Source: Arthrobacter cheniae
GTDB taxonomy: Bacteria; Actinomycetota; Actinomycetes; Actinomycetales; Micrococcaceae
Reading direction: 5' to 3'
Length of the DNA stretch: 64,000 nucleotides
Assembly: GCF_003602275.1 (NCBI RefSeq)
Contig: NZ_QZVT01000006.1
Location: 62,001 to 126,000, forward strand
The position numbers and the translations under genes were made by a program. The notes under the pieces are model-generated. The model saw nothing but the letters and a program-made list of their open reading frames with translations, had not been told where the DNA came from and ran no database searches. Below, one piece after another: positions 16,134 to 25,596 of this stretch. Numbering within the stretch: the first letter of the stretch is position 1; every line of letters begins with the position of its first letter.

Positions 16134-18272
16134 ATGCGAATGTTGAGCGGGCGCGCCTGCGTCACTGCTGTCCTGGGCGCCGTCGTGGTGCTCCCCCTGG
16201 TCTCGAGTGCCGCGGCATTCGCGGACCAGCCGATCACTTTCCCGTCCGGCGACTACGTGATCGACAACGCCGACGCCCTCACCGCGGGTGAGGAGACCGA
16301 ACTCGAAGCCGCCATCGAGGACCTGCGGTCGCAGGAGGGCTTCACCGTGCGGGTCGCCTACGTCGACACGTTCGAGAGTCCGACGACCTCCAGCGACTGG
16401 GCCACGGCCACCGCGCAGCTCAACGATGAGACATCGAACGAAGCGCTCCTGGGCATCGCCATCGATCAGGGTCAGGCGACCTACGTCGTCGGCAGTGGAT
16501 CGGCGATCGGCGGACAGGGCCAGTCGCTGTATGACCAGTACATCAGCCCTGAGCTGCAGGGAGGGAACTTCGCAGACGCCGGGCTGGCGGCCGTGCAGGG
16601 AACGGAAGAGGCGCTCTCGGGCGGCAGCAGCGGAGGGGGCGCGAACGGCGGTACCACGACGGGCACCAGCGGTTCCTCGGGAGGCAGCGGGCTCGGCGGC
16701 CTCGTCCTGGTAGGCGGGCTGGTGGCCGTGGCGGGTGCCGGCGGCTACCTGCTGCTCAAGAACCGTGGTGGCAACAGCGCACAGCGCAAGCGCGAGGAGT
16801 ACGGCTACGGGCCCGTACCGTCCGCGACCGGCGAAGTGGTCGATCCGCTGGCCTCCGTCAGCGTGGAGGACCTGCGCAAGCGGGCGGGCAGTCTCCTGGT
16901 GGCGTCCGACGACGCCATCAAGTCCAGCGAGCAGGAGCTCGGCTTCGCAGAGGCGCAGTACGGCGCGGACGCCATCACCACGTTCTCCCAGGACATCGCC
17001 GGCGCGAAGCAGCACATGAGCGAGTCCTTCAAACTGCAGCAGCAGCTGGACGACCACATCCCCGACACCGAGCAGCAGCAGCGCCAGTGGCTCGGCGAGA
17101 TCATCCGCCGGTGCGAGGAGGTCAACTCCTCCCTGCAGGCCCACAAGGCCGATTTCGATGCCCTGCGCGAACTGGAGCGCAATGCCCCGGAGGCCCTCGC
17201 CCGTGCGCAGTCGGCTGCCGAGCAGGCACGCCGGCGGTTCAGCGCGGCCGAGCAGGCCCTGCGGAACCTGCAGGGCCGGTACCTCGAGACCGCGACGTCG
17301 CAGGTTTCGGACAACATCGAGCAGGCCCGGGAACGGCTGAGCTTCGTCGAGAGCGCCGCTACCGAAGCGCAGTCCCGGATGTCGGCCGGGGATACGGGAC
17401 GCGCCGTCGTCGCGGTCCGGGCCGCGGAGGAGGCGGTGCACCAGAGCGCCGTCCTCCTGGATGCCATCGACAAGCGCTCCGAGGAGCTGGGCGCGGCCGA
17501 ACGCGAACTCGAACACGCGCTGCCGGAGACGGAACAGGACCTCGCTCAGGCGCAGGCCATGGACCGGACGGGACAGTACCGGGACCTCGCGGGGCCCATC
17601 GCGGCCGTGCAGTCGGCCGTCACGACGGTGCGTCAGGAACGGCAGAATCCCCGCAGCAATCCCCTCGCCCTGCTGCAGCGCCTCGAGGCCGCGCATGCAC
17701 AGCTCGACGCCGCCCTCGGCGGAGTGCGCGACCAGGCGGAGAACACCCGCCGCGCCCAGGATTCCCTGCAGCACGCGATCATCGCCGCGCAGTCCAGCAT
17801 CTCCGGCACCGCGGACTACATCCGCGCACGCCGTGGTGGTGTGGGCAGCGAGGCCCGCACCCGCCTCGCCGAAGCAGAGCGCAACCTGGACTATGCCGTC
17901 GACCTCCAGCGCTCCGATCCCGTCACGGCCCTGTCCCACGCACAGCAGGCCACGACGCTCGCGGATCAGGCCGCGCAGCTCGCCGAGCAGGATGTGGACG
18001 GCTTCGGCCGCGGCGGCATGGGCATGGGCGGCATGTACGGCGGACGCGGTGGCGATGGCATGGGCGGCGCACTCCTCGGCGGCATCCTCCTCGGATCCAT
18101 CCTCAACGGTGGCGGCTTCGGCGGCGGCTTCGGGGGTGGGTACGGCGGAGGCGACGGCGGTGGTGGCTTCGGCGGCGGCGACGGCGGCAGCTTCGGCGGA
18201 GGAGGCTTCGGAGGGTTCGACGGCGGGGGCGGCGGCTTCGGGGACTTCGGAGGGGGCGGCGGCGACTTCTAG
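16134..18272 (+). CDS. TPM-domain membrane protein with coiled coil and glycine-rich tail
   Basis: 712 residues. A signal peptide (about 1-36) ends at AAAFADQ. The TPM domain (about 37-165) follows, with YVIDNADALTAGEETELEA and the Gly-rich strand YVVGSGSAIGG. One membrane helix lies near 185-205. A long helical, coiled-coil-rich part (about 240-620) contains many Gln, Glu and Ala. The last 85 residues are almost only Gly, Phe, Asp and Met. TPM domains act in photosystem repair in plants and are of unknown function in actinobacteria. GAAGG lies about 7 bases before ATG 16134. pspA follows 63 bases later, so a shared envelope role is likely. Confidence 0.85.
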   Translation: MRMLSGRACVTAVLGAVVVLPLVSSAAAFADQPITFPSGDYVIDNADALTAGEETELEAAIEDLRSQEGFTVRVAYVDTFESPTTSSDWATATAQLNDETSNEALLGIAIDQGQATYVVGSGSAIGGQGQSLYDQYISPELQGGNFADAGLAAVQGTEEALSGGSSGGGANGGTTTGTSGSSGGSGLGGLVLVGGLVAVAGAGGYLLLKNRGGNSAQRKREEYGYGPVPSATGEVVDPLASVSVEDLRKRAGSLLVASDDAIKSSEQELGFAEAQYGADAITTFSQDIAGAKQHMSESFKLQQQLDDHIPDTEQQQRQWLGEIIRRCEEVNSSLQAHKADFDALRELERNAPEALARAQSAAEQARRRFSAAEQALRNLQGRYLETATSQVSDNIEQARERLSFVESAATEAQSRMSAGDTGRAVVAVRAAEEAVHQSAVLLDAIDKRSEELGAAERELEHALPETEQDLAQAQAMDRTGQYRDLAGPIAAVQSAVTTVRQERQNPRSNPLALLQRLEAAHAQLDAALGGVRDQAENTRRAQDSLQHAIIAAQSSISGTADYIRARRGGVGSEARTRLAEAERNLDYAVDLQRSDPVTALSHAQQATTLADQAAQLAEQDVDGFGRGGMGMGGMYGGRGGDGMGGALLGGILLGSILNGGGFGGGFGGGYGGGDGGGGFGGGDGGSFGGGGFGGFDGGGGGFGDFGGGGGDF

Positions 18273-18335
18273 GACGCTCAGCCTCCTCCAGCAGCAGGAC
18301 GCAAGGACTATCACGAAGAATCGAAAGGGAAATCA

Positions 18336-19130
18336 ATGGTAAAGCAGTCAATTTTCGGCAGGATCGCCCAACTCACCCGAGCCAACGTCAACTCACTGAT
18401 CGACCAGGCCGAGGATCCGCAAAAGATGCTCGACCAGATGGTCCGCGACTTCACGAACAGCATCGCCGAGGCCGAGAGCGCCGTCGCCCAGACCATCGGC
18501 AATCTCCGGATGATGCAGGACGACTACAACGAGGATGTCGAGAATGCGCGCAGCTGGGGCAACAAGGCCCTCGCCGCGTCCCGCAAGGCCGACGAGTACC
18601 GCTCGTCCGGCGATGCCGCAGACGCCCAGAAGTTCGACAGCCTGGCGAAGGTAGCCATCCAGCGCCAGATGGCAGCGGAGAACGAGGCGAAGGGCGCCGA
18701 GCCGACCATCGCTTCGCAGACGGAGATCGTCGACAAGCTCAAGGACGGCCTCAACCAGATGAAGGGCAAGCTGGGCGAGCTCACGACCAAGCGCGACCAG
18801 CTCATCGCCCGGGCCCGCACCGCACAGGCGCAGTCCCAGGTGCACGACGCCGTCAAGAGCATCGACTTCATGGATCCGACCAGCGAGGTGGGCCGCTTCG
18901 AGGAGAAGATCCGACGCGAGGAGGCCCGGGTCCGCGGACAGCAGGAGTTGGCGTCGTCGAGCCTCGACGCACAGTTCGAGAGCCTCGAGGACCTCGGTGA
19001 GCAGACCGAGATCGAGGCTCGCCTAGCCGCCCTGAAGTCGGGGGCGGGCTCGCAGTCGGCGATCGGCCAGGGCGCAGGAAGCGGCGCGGACGCCGGTACG
19101 CCGTCGACCGCGGGTGAGACCACCTACTGA
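18336..19130 (+). CDS. pspA: PspA/IM30 family protein
   Basis: 264 residues, almost all helical. It opens with the amphipathic helix SIFGRIAQLTRANVNSLIDQ that binds stressed membrane, and DPQKMLDQMVRDF is the family signature. Long coiled coils continue to about residue 220, followed by a Gly/Ser/Ala tail. PspA forms ESCRT-III-like assemblies that keep the membrane tight. AAAGGGA sits 5 bases before ATG 18336. It lies behind the TPM gene on the same strand, and a strong hairpin follows. Confidence 0.93.
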   Translation: MVKQSIFGRIAQLTRANVNSLIDQAEDPQKMLDQMVRDFTNSIAEAESAVAQTIGNLRMMQDDYNEDVENARSWGNKALAASRKADEYRSSGDAADAQKFDSLAKVAIQRQMAAENEAKGAEPTIASQTEIVDKLKDGLNQMKGKLGELTTKRDQLIARARTAQAQSQVHDAVKSIDFMDPTSEVGRFEEKIRREEARVRGQQELASSSLDAQFESLEDLGEQTEIEARLAALKSGAGSQSAIGQGAGSGADAGTPSTAGETTY

Positions 19131-19162
19131 CGCACCGCCCCTGACAGGGCGCCCGCATAGCA

Positions 19163-19198
19163 CAGGGGAACCGCTGCCGCCCGGCTGCGGTTCCCCTG
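19163..19198 (+). terminator. terminator after pspA
   Basis: A perfect 12-base stem, CAGGGGAACCGC (19163-19174) and GCGGTTCCCCTG (19187-19198), with a 12-base loop, lies 32 bases after the pspA stop and before the photolyase gene on the same strand. Confidence 0.75.
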
Positions 19199-19232
19199 CT
19201 GTCCGGCCGGTTCCGCCCGCCTGCAGGCAGGT

Positions 19233-19238
19233 TAGATT
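19233..19238 (+). promoter_or_regulatory. candidate -10 box of the photolyase gene
   Basis: TAGATT ends six bases before ATG 19245. There is no ribosome site close to the ATG, so a leaderless message is suggested. Confidence 0.4.
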
Positions 19239-19244
19239 GGCTCC

Positions 19245-20636
19245 ATGGCTGTGACACTGGTGTGGTTCCGCGACGATCTCCGAATCTCCGACAACCCCGC
19301 GCTCACCGCAGCCGCGGACAGCGGGGACGACGTCGTCGCCTGCTACGTCCTCGACGAGGAGACGGACGGGATCCGGCCGCTGGGCAGTGCCTCCAAATGG
19401 TGGCTGCACCACTCACTCGTGGCACTGGATGCGTCCCTGACGGAACTCGGCATACCCCTGCTCCTCCGCCGCGGTGCCGCCGGAGACGTGATCCCCCGGC
19501 TCGTGCAGGAGAGCTCCGCTCACGCCGTCGTCTGGAACCGCCGGTACGGCCTGACCGAGCGGACCACCGATTCCGCCCTCAAATCGTCGCTCTCCGACCA
19601 GGGCGTCGATGCCACCAGCTATCAGGCGAACCTGATGTACGAGCCGTGGGAGGTCACCGCCGGGTCCGGTAAGGCCTACAGGGTCTTCACGCCCTTCTGG
19701 CGGGCCTGCCTCGCCTCCCGCACCCCCCGCAAGCCCCTGCCTGCGCCGGACGCACTGCACGGCCCCCACCTCGACTCCGACGACCTGCCCACGTGGGGAC
19801 TCCTTCCCACCACTCCCGACTGGGCGGAGGGCCTCCGTGACACCTGGACGCCCGGCGAAGCGGGCGCCCACCAGCGGCTCGACGATTTCCTCGATGGGGC
19901 GGTGGGGGGATACAAGGACAACCGCAACCTCCCAGCCCTCCGTGGCACCAGCATGCTCTCTCCCCACCTTCGTTTCGGCGAGATCAGCCCGTTCGAGGTC
20001 TGGCACGCTGCGCAGGACCACAAGGATAGCTCCACGGCCGAGGACATCCGGGTGTTCGGCTCCGAGCTCGGCTGGCGTGAGTTCAGCTGGCAGCTGCTGT
20101 ACTTCAATCCGGAGCTCGCCACCGTCAACTACCGCCCGGAGTTCAATGCGTTCACCTGGGAGAGCTCCACCGAGGCGGAGCTGAAGGCCTGGCAGCGCGG
20201 CCGCACGGGTTACCCCCTGATCGACGCCGGCATGCGCCAGATGTGGCAGATCGGCTGGATGCACAACCGTGTCCGCATGGCCACGGCATCCTTCCTCATC
20301 AAGAACCTCATGATCGACTGGCGCGTGGGCGAGAAATGGTTCTGGGACTGCCTGGTCGACGCCGATGCCGCGAGCAACGCTGCCAGCTGGCAGTGGGTCG
20401 CCGGCTCGGGTGTGGACGCCAGCCCCTACTTCCGCATCTTCAACCCGGTGCTGCAGAGCAAGAAGTTCGATCCGAAGGGCGCCTATCTCGTCCGCTTCGT
20501 TCCGGAGCTGGCGGACGCCGATAACGTGCACGAACCATGGAAGGGCTCGGCCCCGGGCTACCCGGCTCCCGTCGTCGACCTCAAGGAGAGCCGCGAGCGA
20601 GCCCTGAGCGCGTACAAGGCCCTGTCCGAGTCCTGA
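19245..20636 (+). CDS. phr: deoxyribodipyrimidine photo-lyase (class I)
   Basis: 463 residues. The N-terminal antenna domain starts TLVWFRDDLRISDNPAL. The FAD domain has GWREFSWQLLYFNPEL, TGYPLIDAGMRQMWQIGWMH and SWQWVAGSGVDASPYFRIFN, with the Trp residues of the electron chain. It should split cyclobutane pyrimidine dimers in DNA using blue light. The length and motifs fit CPD photolyase rather than cryptochrome. It is a single-gene unit, closed off by a terminator upstream and a hairpin and tRNA downstream. Confidence 0.93.
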   Translation: MAVTLVWFRDDLRISDNPALTAAADSGDDVVACYVLDEETDGIRPLGSASKWWLHHSLVALDASLTELGIPLLLRRGAAGDVIPRLVQESSAHAVVWNRRYGLTERTTDSALKSSLSDQGVDATSYQANLMYEPWEVTAGSGKAYRVFTPFWRACLASRTPRKPLPAPDALHGPHLDSDDLPTWGLLPTTPDWAEGLRDTWTPGEAGAHQRLDDFLDGAVGGYKDNRNLPALRGTSMLSPHLRFGEISPFEVWHAAQDHKDSSTAEDIRVFGSELGWREFSWQLLYFNPELATVNYRPEFNAFTWESSTEAELKAWQRGRTGYPLIDAGMRQMWQIGWMHNRVRMATASFLIKNLMIDWRVGEKWFWDCLVDADAASNAASWQWVAGSGVDASPYFRIFNPVLQSKKFDPKGAYLVRFVPELADADNVHEPWKGSAPGYPAPVVDLKESRERALSAYKALSES

Positions 20637-20715
20637 CTTCCCAGCCCGGTGGGGGCCGACGGGCGTCACACCTCCGCGGGAGGCCCTGCATCACCCCGAT
20701 TCTCTCGGACACAGC

Positions 20716-20753
20716 AAGAAGCCCGGCCCTCCCGAAGGAGAACCGGACTTCTT
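20716..20753. terminator. terminator between photolyase and tRNA-fMet
   Basis: AAGAAGCCCGG (20716-20726) and CCGGACTTCTT (20743-20753) form an 11-base stem with one mismatch and a 16-base loop. On the minus strand it begins six bases after the tRNA; on the plus strand it follows the photolyase gene. It probably ends both transcripts. Confidence 0.65.
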
Positions 20754-20758
20754 ATTCG

Positions 20759-20832
20759 TTGCGGGGACAGGATTTGAACCTGTGACCTCTGGGTTATGAG
20801 CCCAGCGAGCTACCGAACTGCTCCACCCCGCG
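20759..20832 (-). tRNA. initiator tRNA-fMet (CAT)
   Basis: A 74-base cloverleaf can be drawn: acceptor 7 bp, D arm, anticodon stem CTGGG/CCCAG with loop CTCATAA, and T arm ACAGG/CCTGT with loop TTCAAAT. The first acceptor pair is C1-A72, which is unpaired, and the anticodon stem ends in three G-C pairs. Both are hallmarks of the initiator rather than the elongator. CCA is not encoded (ACGA follows). Confidence 0.95.
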
Positions 20833-20899
20833 GCGTGTAACTAACGTTACCGGCCGCGGGGCCCCGAGGCAAATCGGGCAGCTGCCCGACTCCCCCCGG

Positions 20900-23800
20900 C
20901 TACTGCCCGGCGCCTCCCGAAACCCGTTCCTCGGCATCGAGCGCCCGCTGCAGGGCGTCCTGCAGGCGGTCCTGCGCCTCCCCATAGGCAGCGAAGTCGC
21001 CGGCTGCGAGGGCAGCGTTGCCGTCCTGGATGGCGGTGTTGGCGTCGTCCAGGGCCGTCCGCAGGTCTGCCGCGGGATCGCCCGTCGTGGTGCCGGGCGT
21101 GCCTCCCTCCGAGGGGCTCGGAGTAGGAGTCGGCGTCGGAGTAGCTCCCTCGCCGTCCCCTTCTGCCGGTGCCGCCGGATCCTCGGGGGTCTCGCCGACA
21201 TTCTCGCTGTCGCCGGTCGTGGCACCCGAGTCACCGCCGAACACCTGGTCGAGGGCCTCTGCGAGTGTCGGCGCGAAGCCGACGTCGTCGCCGAAGCTCA
21301 CGAGTACGCGCCGTAGAACCGGGAACGAACTGCTGCCCGAGGACTGCACGTACACGGGCTGCACGTAGGCGATACCCCCGCCGATCGGCAGGGTCAGCAG
21401 GTTGCCGTTGATGACCTCGGACGCACCCTGCCGCAGCAGGTTGAGTTCCTGCGAGACAGTGGTGTCCGAGTTGAACAGGTTCTGCGCCTGACCCGGACCG
21501 ACGACGGAGTCCTGCCCCGAGCTGTCCAGCAGCGTCAGCCGCCCGTAGTCCTCGCTCTTGACGCCGTCCTCGCCCGTGCCGGCATCACCGTTCGCCGCGA
21601 GGAACCCGTACAGCACGTTCCTCGGGGTCTGGCCCTGCGGTACGAAGGGGATGTACGGCGTCGTCAGGGAGAAGGCAGCCTTGTCCTGGTTGGGCATCTG
21701 CAGGGTGAGGTAGAACGGTGGCTGGCGGTCCGTCGTCGCCGCAGCCGCCGCGCCGTCGGCACTCCCGCCCGGATCAGCAGGCACGTTCCAGGCCTCGCTG
21801 TTGTTGTAGAATTCGTCCGTCTCCGTGACGTGGTACTTCGCGAGGAGTTCACGCTGCACCTTGAAGAGGTCTTCGGGGTAGCGGACGTGTGCCATGAGGT
21901 CGGCCGACATCTCGCTGAAGGGCTTCAACGACGACGGGTACACCTTCTGCCAGGACTTCAGGACGGGATCCTGGTCGTCCCAGGCGTAGAGGTTGACTGA
22001 TCCGTCGTAGGCGTCGACCGTCGCCTTGACCGCGTTGCGGATGTAGTTGACCCGCTCGGCGGGCAGTGCCGTGGCGAGACCTTCCGCGGTCTGGGAATCC
22101 TGCGTCGCCGACTCGAGCTCCTGTTCGGTCGAGTAGGGGAAGTTCGCGCTGGTGGTGTAGCCGTCGATGATCCACTTCACCCGGCCGTCGACGATCGCCG
22201 GGTAGCTGTTGCCATCCAGGGTCAGGTACGGGGCGACCTTGCGGACACGGTCCACCGGGTCGCGGTCGTAGAAGATCTGGGACTCACTGTTGACCTGATC
22301 GGAGAGGAGGAGATCGGTGGACTGGAACTTCAGGGCGTAGACCAACCTGTTGAAGGCGTTGCCGACGTCCGGTCCACCCTCACCACTGAAGGTCGTCCGT
22401 GACTCTGTGTCGGAGTTCTCGTTCTGCGGGCGGTCGATCTCGGCGGGCGCCTGGCCCTCGGGAGCTCCGACCACCGAGTATTCCGGCGAATCCTCTCCGA
22501 AGTAGATGCGGGGCTCGTAGGTCGATTCGTCGCCGAGAACGCCCGTGGAGGGGATGCCGGACTGCAGGAAGGACGGGCGTCCGTCGGGCTCGACGGTCGA
22601 ACCGGCGGCGGCGACGACGCCGTAGCCGTGGGTGTAGAAGACGTGCTCGTTGACCCAGCCGTCCGGGACGCCGTTGGTATCGAGTTCGCGGACCGCGATG
22701 ACGGTGTCCTGCACCTCTCCGTCGATCTCGTATCGGTCGACGTTGAGGGTCTCGGGGAACTGGTAGTACTGCCGGAACTGCTGGAGCTGGCTGAAGGCGT
22801 CCGAGACGAGGTTGGGATCGAGCAGGCGGATGTTGGCCGTCGTCTCGCCGTCGTCGCCGAGGGCTCCTACCTGCGGAACGCTCTCCGGCGCGTAGGGCTC
22901 CACCTCTACCTCATCCAGGCCGTAGGCCTCACGGGTCAGGTTGATGTTCCGGTCGATGTACTCGCGCTCGAGGTTGAGCTCGGACGGACGGACCTGGAAG
23001 CGCTGCACGATGGACGGGTAGACGCCGCCCGCGAGGAGTGCGGTGATGATGAGCATCGCCGTGCCGATGAGCGGCAGGCGCCAGCGACCGATGAAGGCCG
23101 ACGCCACGAACAGGACCGCGACGATGATGGCAGCGACCGCGAGGATGGCCTTGGTGGGGATGACGGCGTTGACGTCGGTGTAGAGCGCTCCGGCCCATGT
23201 CCCCTGGTTCAGGAGGGTGTCATAGCGGTCGAGCCAGTAGTTGACGCCCTGCAGGACGAGGAAGAGGGCTGCGATGACCGCGATCTGAATGCGGGCGGCC
23301 TTCGTCGTGAAGAGGCCCTTCTCCTCGAGGCGGATGCCGCCATAGAGGTAGTGCGTCAGGATCGTCGCGATGGCGCTGATGATGACGACGCTGATGAGGA
23401 AGCCGACGACGAACTTCAGGAACGGCAGCGTGAACATGTAGAACCCGTAGTCCATGTTGAACTCGGGGTCCCTGGTGCCGAAGGGAACCTGGTTCAGGAA
23501 CAGCAGCACCTCCTGCCACTGCGAGGAGGCCGCGGTGCCTGCGAAGGCTCCGAGGACCACGGGGATACCGAGCATCAGCAGGCGGCGGATGGGCTCCAGC
23601 TGCGCCTGGTACCGGTTCAGGTTGTCCTGGACGGCACTGTCGGGCGCGTAGATGGGCCTGCTGCGGAACGCGATGCGGAGGCTCAGGAAGACGGCCCCTG
23701 CCATGACGAGGAACGCGACGACGAAAAGGACGATCCTCGACAGGTTCTCGGTCACGAACACCTCGAGGAACCCGACCTGGTTGTACCAGAGCACGTCGGC

Positions 23801-23944
23801 GTAGACCTGCGACAGGTAGACGAAGGCGATCACGATCACCGCCACGACGATGATGGTCGGGATCAGCGGACTGCGACGCCGACTCGTTGATGCACTTGCT
23901 GGGCTCGGCCTACTGCCGAACGGACGGTCTGGTCCGGATGTCAC
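20900..23944 (-). CDS. UPF0182 family large membrane protein
   Basis: 1014 residues. About seven membrane helices lie in the first 320 residues, beginning with [20 protein letters not shown] near residue 26. A large extracytoplasmic domain with [11 protein letters not shown] and QEIYPSS-like segments follows. An acidic Pro/Thr-rich stretch and a short helix form the C-terminus. The family is universal in actinobacteria (Mtb Rv3193c, from memory) and its function is unknown. Start GTG 23944 has GAGGT about 5 bases upstream. It lies 230 bases downstream of the PDZ/Lon-like gene, a neighbour pair also seen in mycobacteria. Confidence 0.9.
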   Translation of the reverse strand: MTSGPDRPFGSRPSPASASTSRRRSPLIPTIIVVAVIVIAFVYLSQVYADVLWYNQVGFLEVFVTENLSRIVLFVVAFLVMAGAVFLSLRIAFRSRPIYAPDSAVQDNLNRYQAQLEPIRRLLMLGIPVVLGAFAGTAASSQWQEVLLFLNQVPFGTRDPEFNMDYGFYMFTLPFLKFVVGFLISVVIISAIATILTHYLYGGIRLEEKGLFTTKAARIQIAVIAALFLVLQGVNYWLDRYDTLLNQGTWAGALYTDVNAVIPTKAILAVAAIIVAVLFVASAFIGRWRLPLIGTAMLIITALLAGGVYPSIVQRFQVRPSELNLEREYIDRNINLTREAYGLDEVEVEPYAPESVPQVGALGDDGETTANIRLLDPNLVSDAFSQLQQFRQYYQFPETLNVDRYEIDGEVQDTVIAVRELDTNGVPDGWVNEHVFYTHGYGVVAAAGSTVEPDGRPSFLQSGIPSTGVLGDESTYEPRIYFGEDSPEYSVVGAPEGQAPAEIDRPQNENSDTESRTTFSGEGGPDVGNAFNRLVYALKFQSTDLLLSDQVNSESQIFYDRDPVDRVRKVAPYLTLDGNSYPAIVDGRVKWIIDGYTTSANFPYSTEQELESATQDSQTAEGLATALPAERVNYIRNAVKATVDAYDGSVNLYAWDDQDPVLKSWQKVYPSSLKPFSEMSADLMAHVRYPEDLFKVQRELLAKYHVTETDEFYNNSEAWNVPADPGGSADGAAAAATTDRQPPFYLTLQMPNQDKAAFSLTTPYIPFVPQGQTPRNVLYGFLAANGDAGTGEDGVKSEDYGRLTLLDSSGQDSVVGPGQAQNLFNSDTTVSQELNLLRQGASEVINGNLLTLPIGGGIAYVQPVYVQSSGSSSFPVLRRVLVSFGDDVGFAPTLAEALDQVFGGDSGATTGDSENVGETPEDPAAPAEGDGEGATPTPTPTPSPSEGGTPGTTTGDPAADLRTALDDANTAIQDGNAALAAGDFAAYGEAQDRLQDALQRALDAEERVSGGAGQ

Positions 23945-24174
23945 ATCTACCTCATCGTTAGCTGCTGCGGGTCACGACGACCGGTATCCCGCGTCGCTCC
24001 CCCGGCCCGCACGCGGACAGAGGACGGCGTGCAGTTCCGCCCTTCGTGCTTTCATTCTGCCCTGTCCACGCTCAGGCGGACCAATTAGGTTCCCGCCTGC
24101 CACTGGGGAGGCACGATCGTCATCCAACCGTGTCTTACGTCGTCGTGGTCCGGCCACGTCAGCCGGAATCCATA

Positions 24175-25269
24175 TCAGCAGGCCGGGAGCCCGGCAGGAT
24201 CCGCACCGGAACCGAGCATCTCGACGGCCTCCACCGCATCATCGATGGTCTCCACCTTCACGACGGTCAGCCCGTCGGGGATGTTGTCCACCACCTCGTC
24301 GCAGTTCTCCGCGGGGGCGAGAAAGAACTCGGCACCACCGGACCGTGCACCGACAAGCTTCTGGGCAATACCGCCGATGGGACCGATAGCCCCTACCGAG
24401 TCGATGGTCCCGGTGCCCGCGAAGTGCCGTCCCCCCGTGAGGTCCCCCTCCGTCAGGCTGTCGATGATGCCGAGCGCGAACATGGTTCCGGCGGAGGGTC
24501 CGCCGACGTTGTCGAGCTGGATCGTCACCTCGAACGGGAAGTCGAAGGTCGAGGCCAGGAGGATCCCGAGCTGGAAGTCGCCCTCGTCCGACTCCTTCGG
24601 CAGCACGGACACGTCGAGTTCGGCTCCGTCGCGGACGATCGAGAGATCGGCCGGGGCACCATCGGCGTCGCCCAGCGTGGCACGCAGGGTCTGAATGTTC
24701 TCGATCGGCTTCCCGTCGATGCTTCGAAGGACGTCACCCTTTTGCAGTGCACCCTCGGATGCGGAGTCCTCAGCCAGGCCGGCGACCGACAGTTCCTCGG
24801 TGAAGTCGATGTTCTCGTGGGACAGTGCGGCTGCGATCGCCGATTCCTGCGACGAGGTCATGGCGACGGCATTCTGCTCTTCCACCTGGGACGACGTCGT
24901 GCCCTCCGGGTACACGAGTTGCTCGGGCAGGACGTTCTCGTTCGGATTCGCCCAGGCGCGGAAGGTGTCCAGGACATTGACCTGGCCATTCGGACCGCCG
25001 CTCACGAATACCGTGGTGAGGTCGAGCTCGCCCTCGGGCGGGAAGGTCTCCCTGCCCTCAACCCGGATGAGTGGCTGCCCGTTCACCTCGCCGATGGTGT
25101 TGAAGGTGGGGCCCGGCGATTCGATGACGTACGGCGAGGGGAGGAGTACGGCGGCCGCACTCAGAACGACGGCGAGACCGCCTGAAACTGCCATCGCTCG
25201 GAATCGCGGGTCCCGGGGCTGCGCGGGTTCCCCGGGGCTGTAGGTCTCGAAGTGAACAGGCTGCGTCAC
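24175..25269 (-). CDS. PDZ and Lon-type (S16) membrane-anchored protease, YlbL-like
   Basis: 364 residues. One N-terminal membrane helix (about 27-44) is followed by a PDZ domain (about 165-230) and a Lon proteolytic domain. Ser259 in GGPSAGTMFALGI and Lys304 in IAQKLVGA, 45 residues apart, are the Ser-Lys dyad. There is no AAA+ ATPase. The active site faces outside the membrane. The family cleaves envelope or regulatory proteins in Bacillus (YlbL). I chose GTG 25269, behind GAGAAG; the frame runs on upstream to 25503, but those codons lack coding bias and contain a hairpin. Confidence 0.88.
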   Translation of the reverse strand: MTQPVHFETYSPGEPAQPRDPRFRAMAVSGGLAVVLSAAAVLLPSPYVIESPGPTFNTIGEVNGQPLIRVEGRETFPPEGELDLTTVFVSGGPNGQVNVLDTFRAWANPNENVLPEQLVYPEGTTSSQVEEQNAVAMTSSQESAIAAALSHENIDFTEELSVAGLAEDSASEGALQKGDVLRSIDGKPIENIQTLRATLGDADGAPADLSIVRDGAELDVSVLPKESDEGDFQLGILLASTFDFPFEVTIQLDNVGGPSAGTMFALGIIDSLTEGDLTGGRHFAGTGTIDSVGAIGPIGGIAQKLVGARSGGAEFFLAPAENCDEVVDNIPDGLTVVKVETIDDAVEAVEMLGSGADPAGLPAC

Positions 25270-25596
25270 TGCGCTTCTCTCTATAGGGCGGGCCGTGCGA
25301 CGGCGCACGATGCACCCTTCCGGCCTTCCCAGAATAGACGCTCCGGCCGACACCCCTTCGGACGGGACACCGGAGGAGACGCCGCAAGGAGCCTCCACTG
25401 CCGGTGGAGGCTCTTCTTCCCCACCCGCTGCAGGCACTCGGCACCCACGAGCGGCGCACTTTGCCCTGAGCGAACGATCCAGCGCAGGTGGGACACCTCC
25501 CATCCCGGGCCGGTAGCGTGATCTCCACAGCCGGCACGGATGGCGTTACCACTCCTGCCCGGACCCGCCAAGCTACAACCAGGACCGGTGGTATCA
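25270..25596. other. 327-base divergent intergenic region with a terminator-like hairpin
   Basis: No gene is supported. A perfect 10-base stem, GAGCCTCCAC (25389-25398) and GTGGAGGCTC (25404-25413), with a 5-base loop is followed on the plus strand by TTCTTCC. It points at neither flanking gene end, because both genes run away from it. It may end a small or antisense transcript, or act in a 5' leader. TATAGA at 25280-25285 region on the minus side could serve the protease gene. Confidence 0.5.

Noticed and set aside
15933-18314. 793-codon open frame on the minus strand
   Set aside because: Antisense to the TPM gene; the product is Ala/Glu/Arg-rich and matches no known protein type.
20759-20832. 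Integration site at the tRNA gene
   Set aside because: There is no integrase, no repeated tRNA end and no drop in coding bias nearby.
22628-23890. 420-codon open frame on the plus strand
   Set aside because: Antisense to the UPF0182 gene, with a highly acidic Asp/Glu/Val shadow product.
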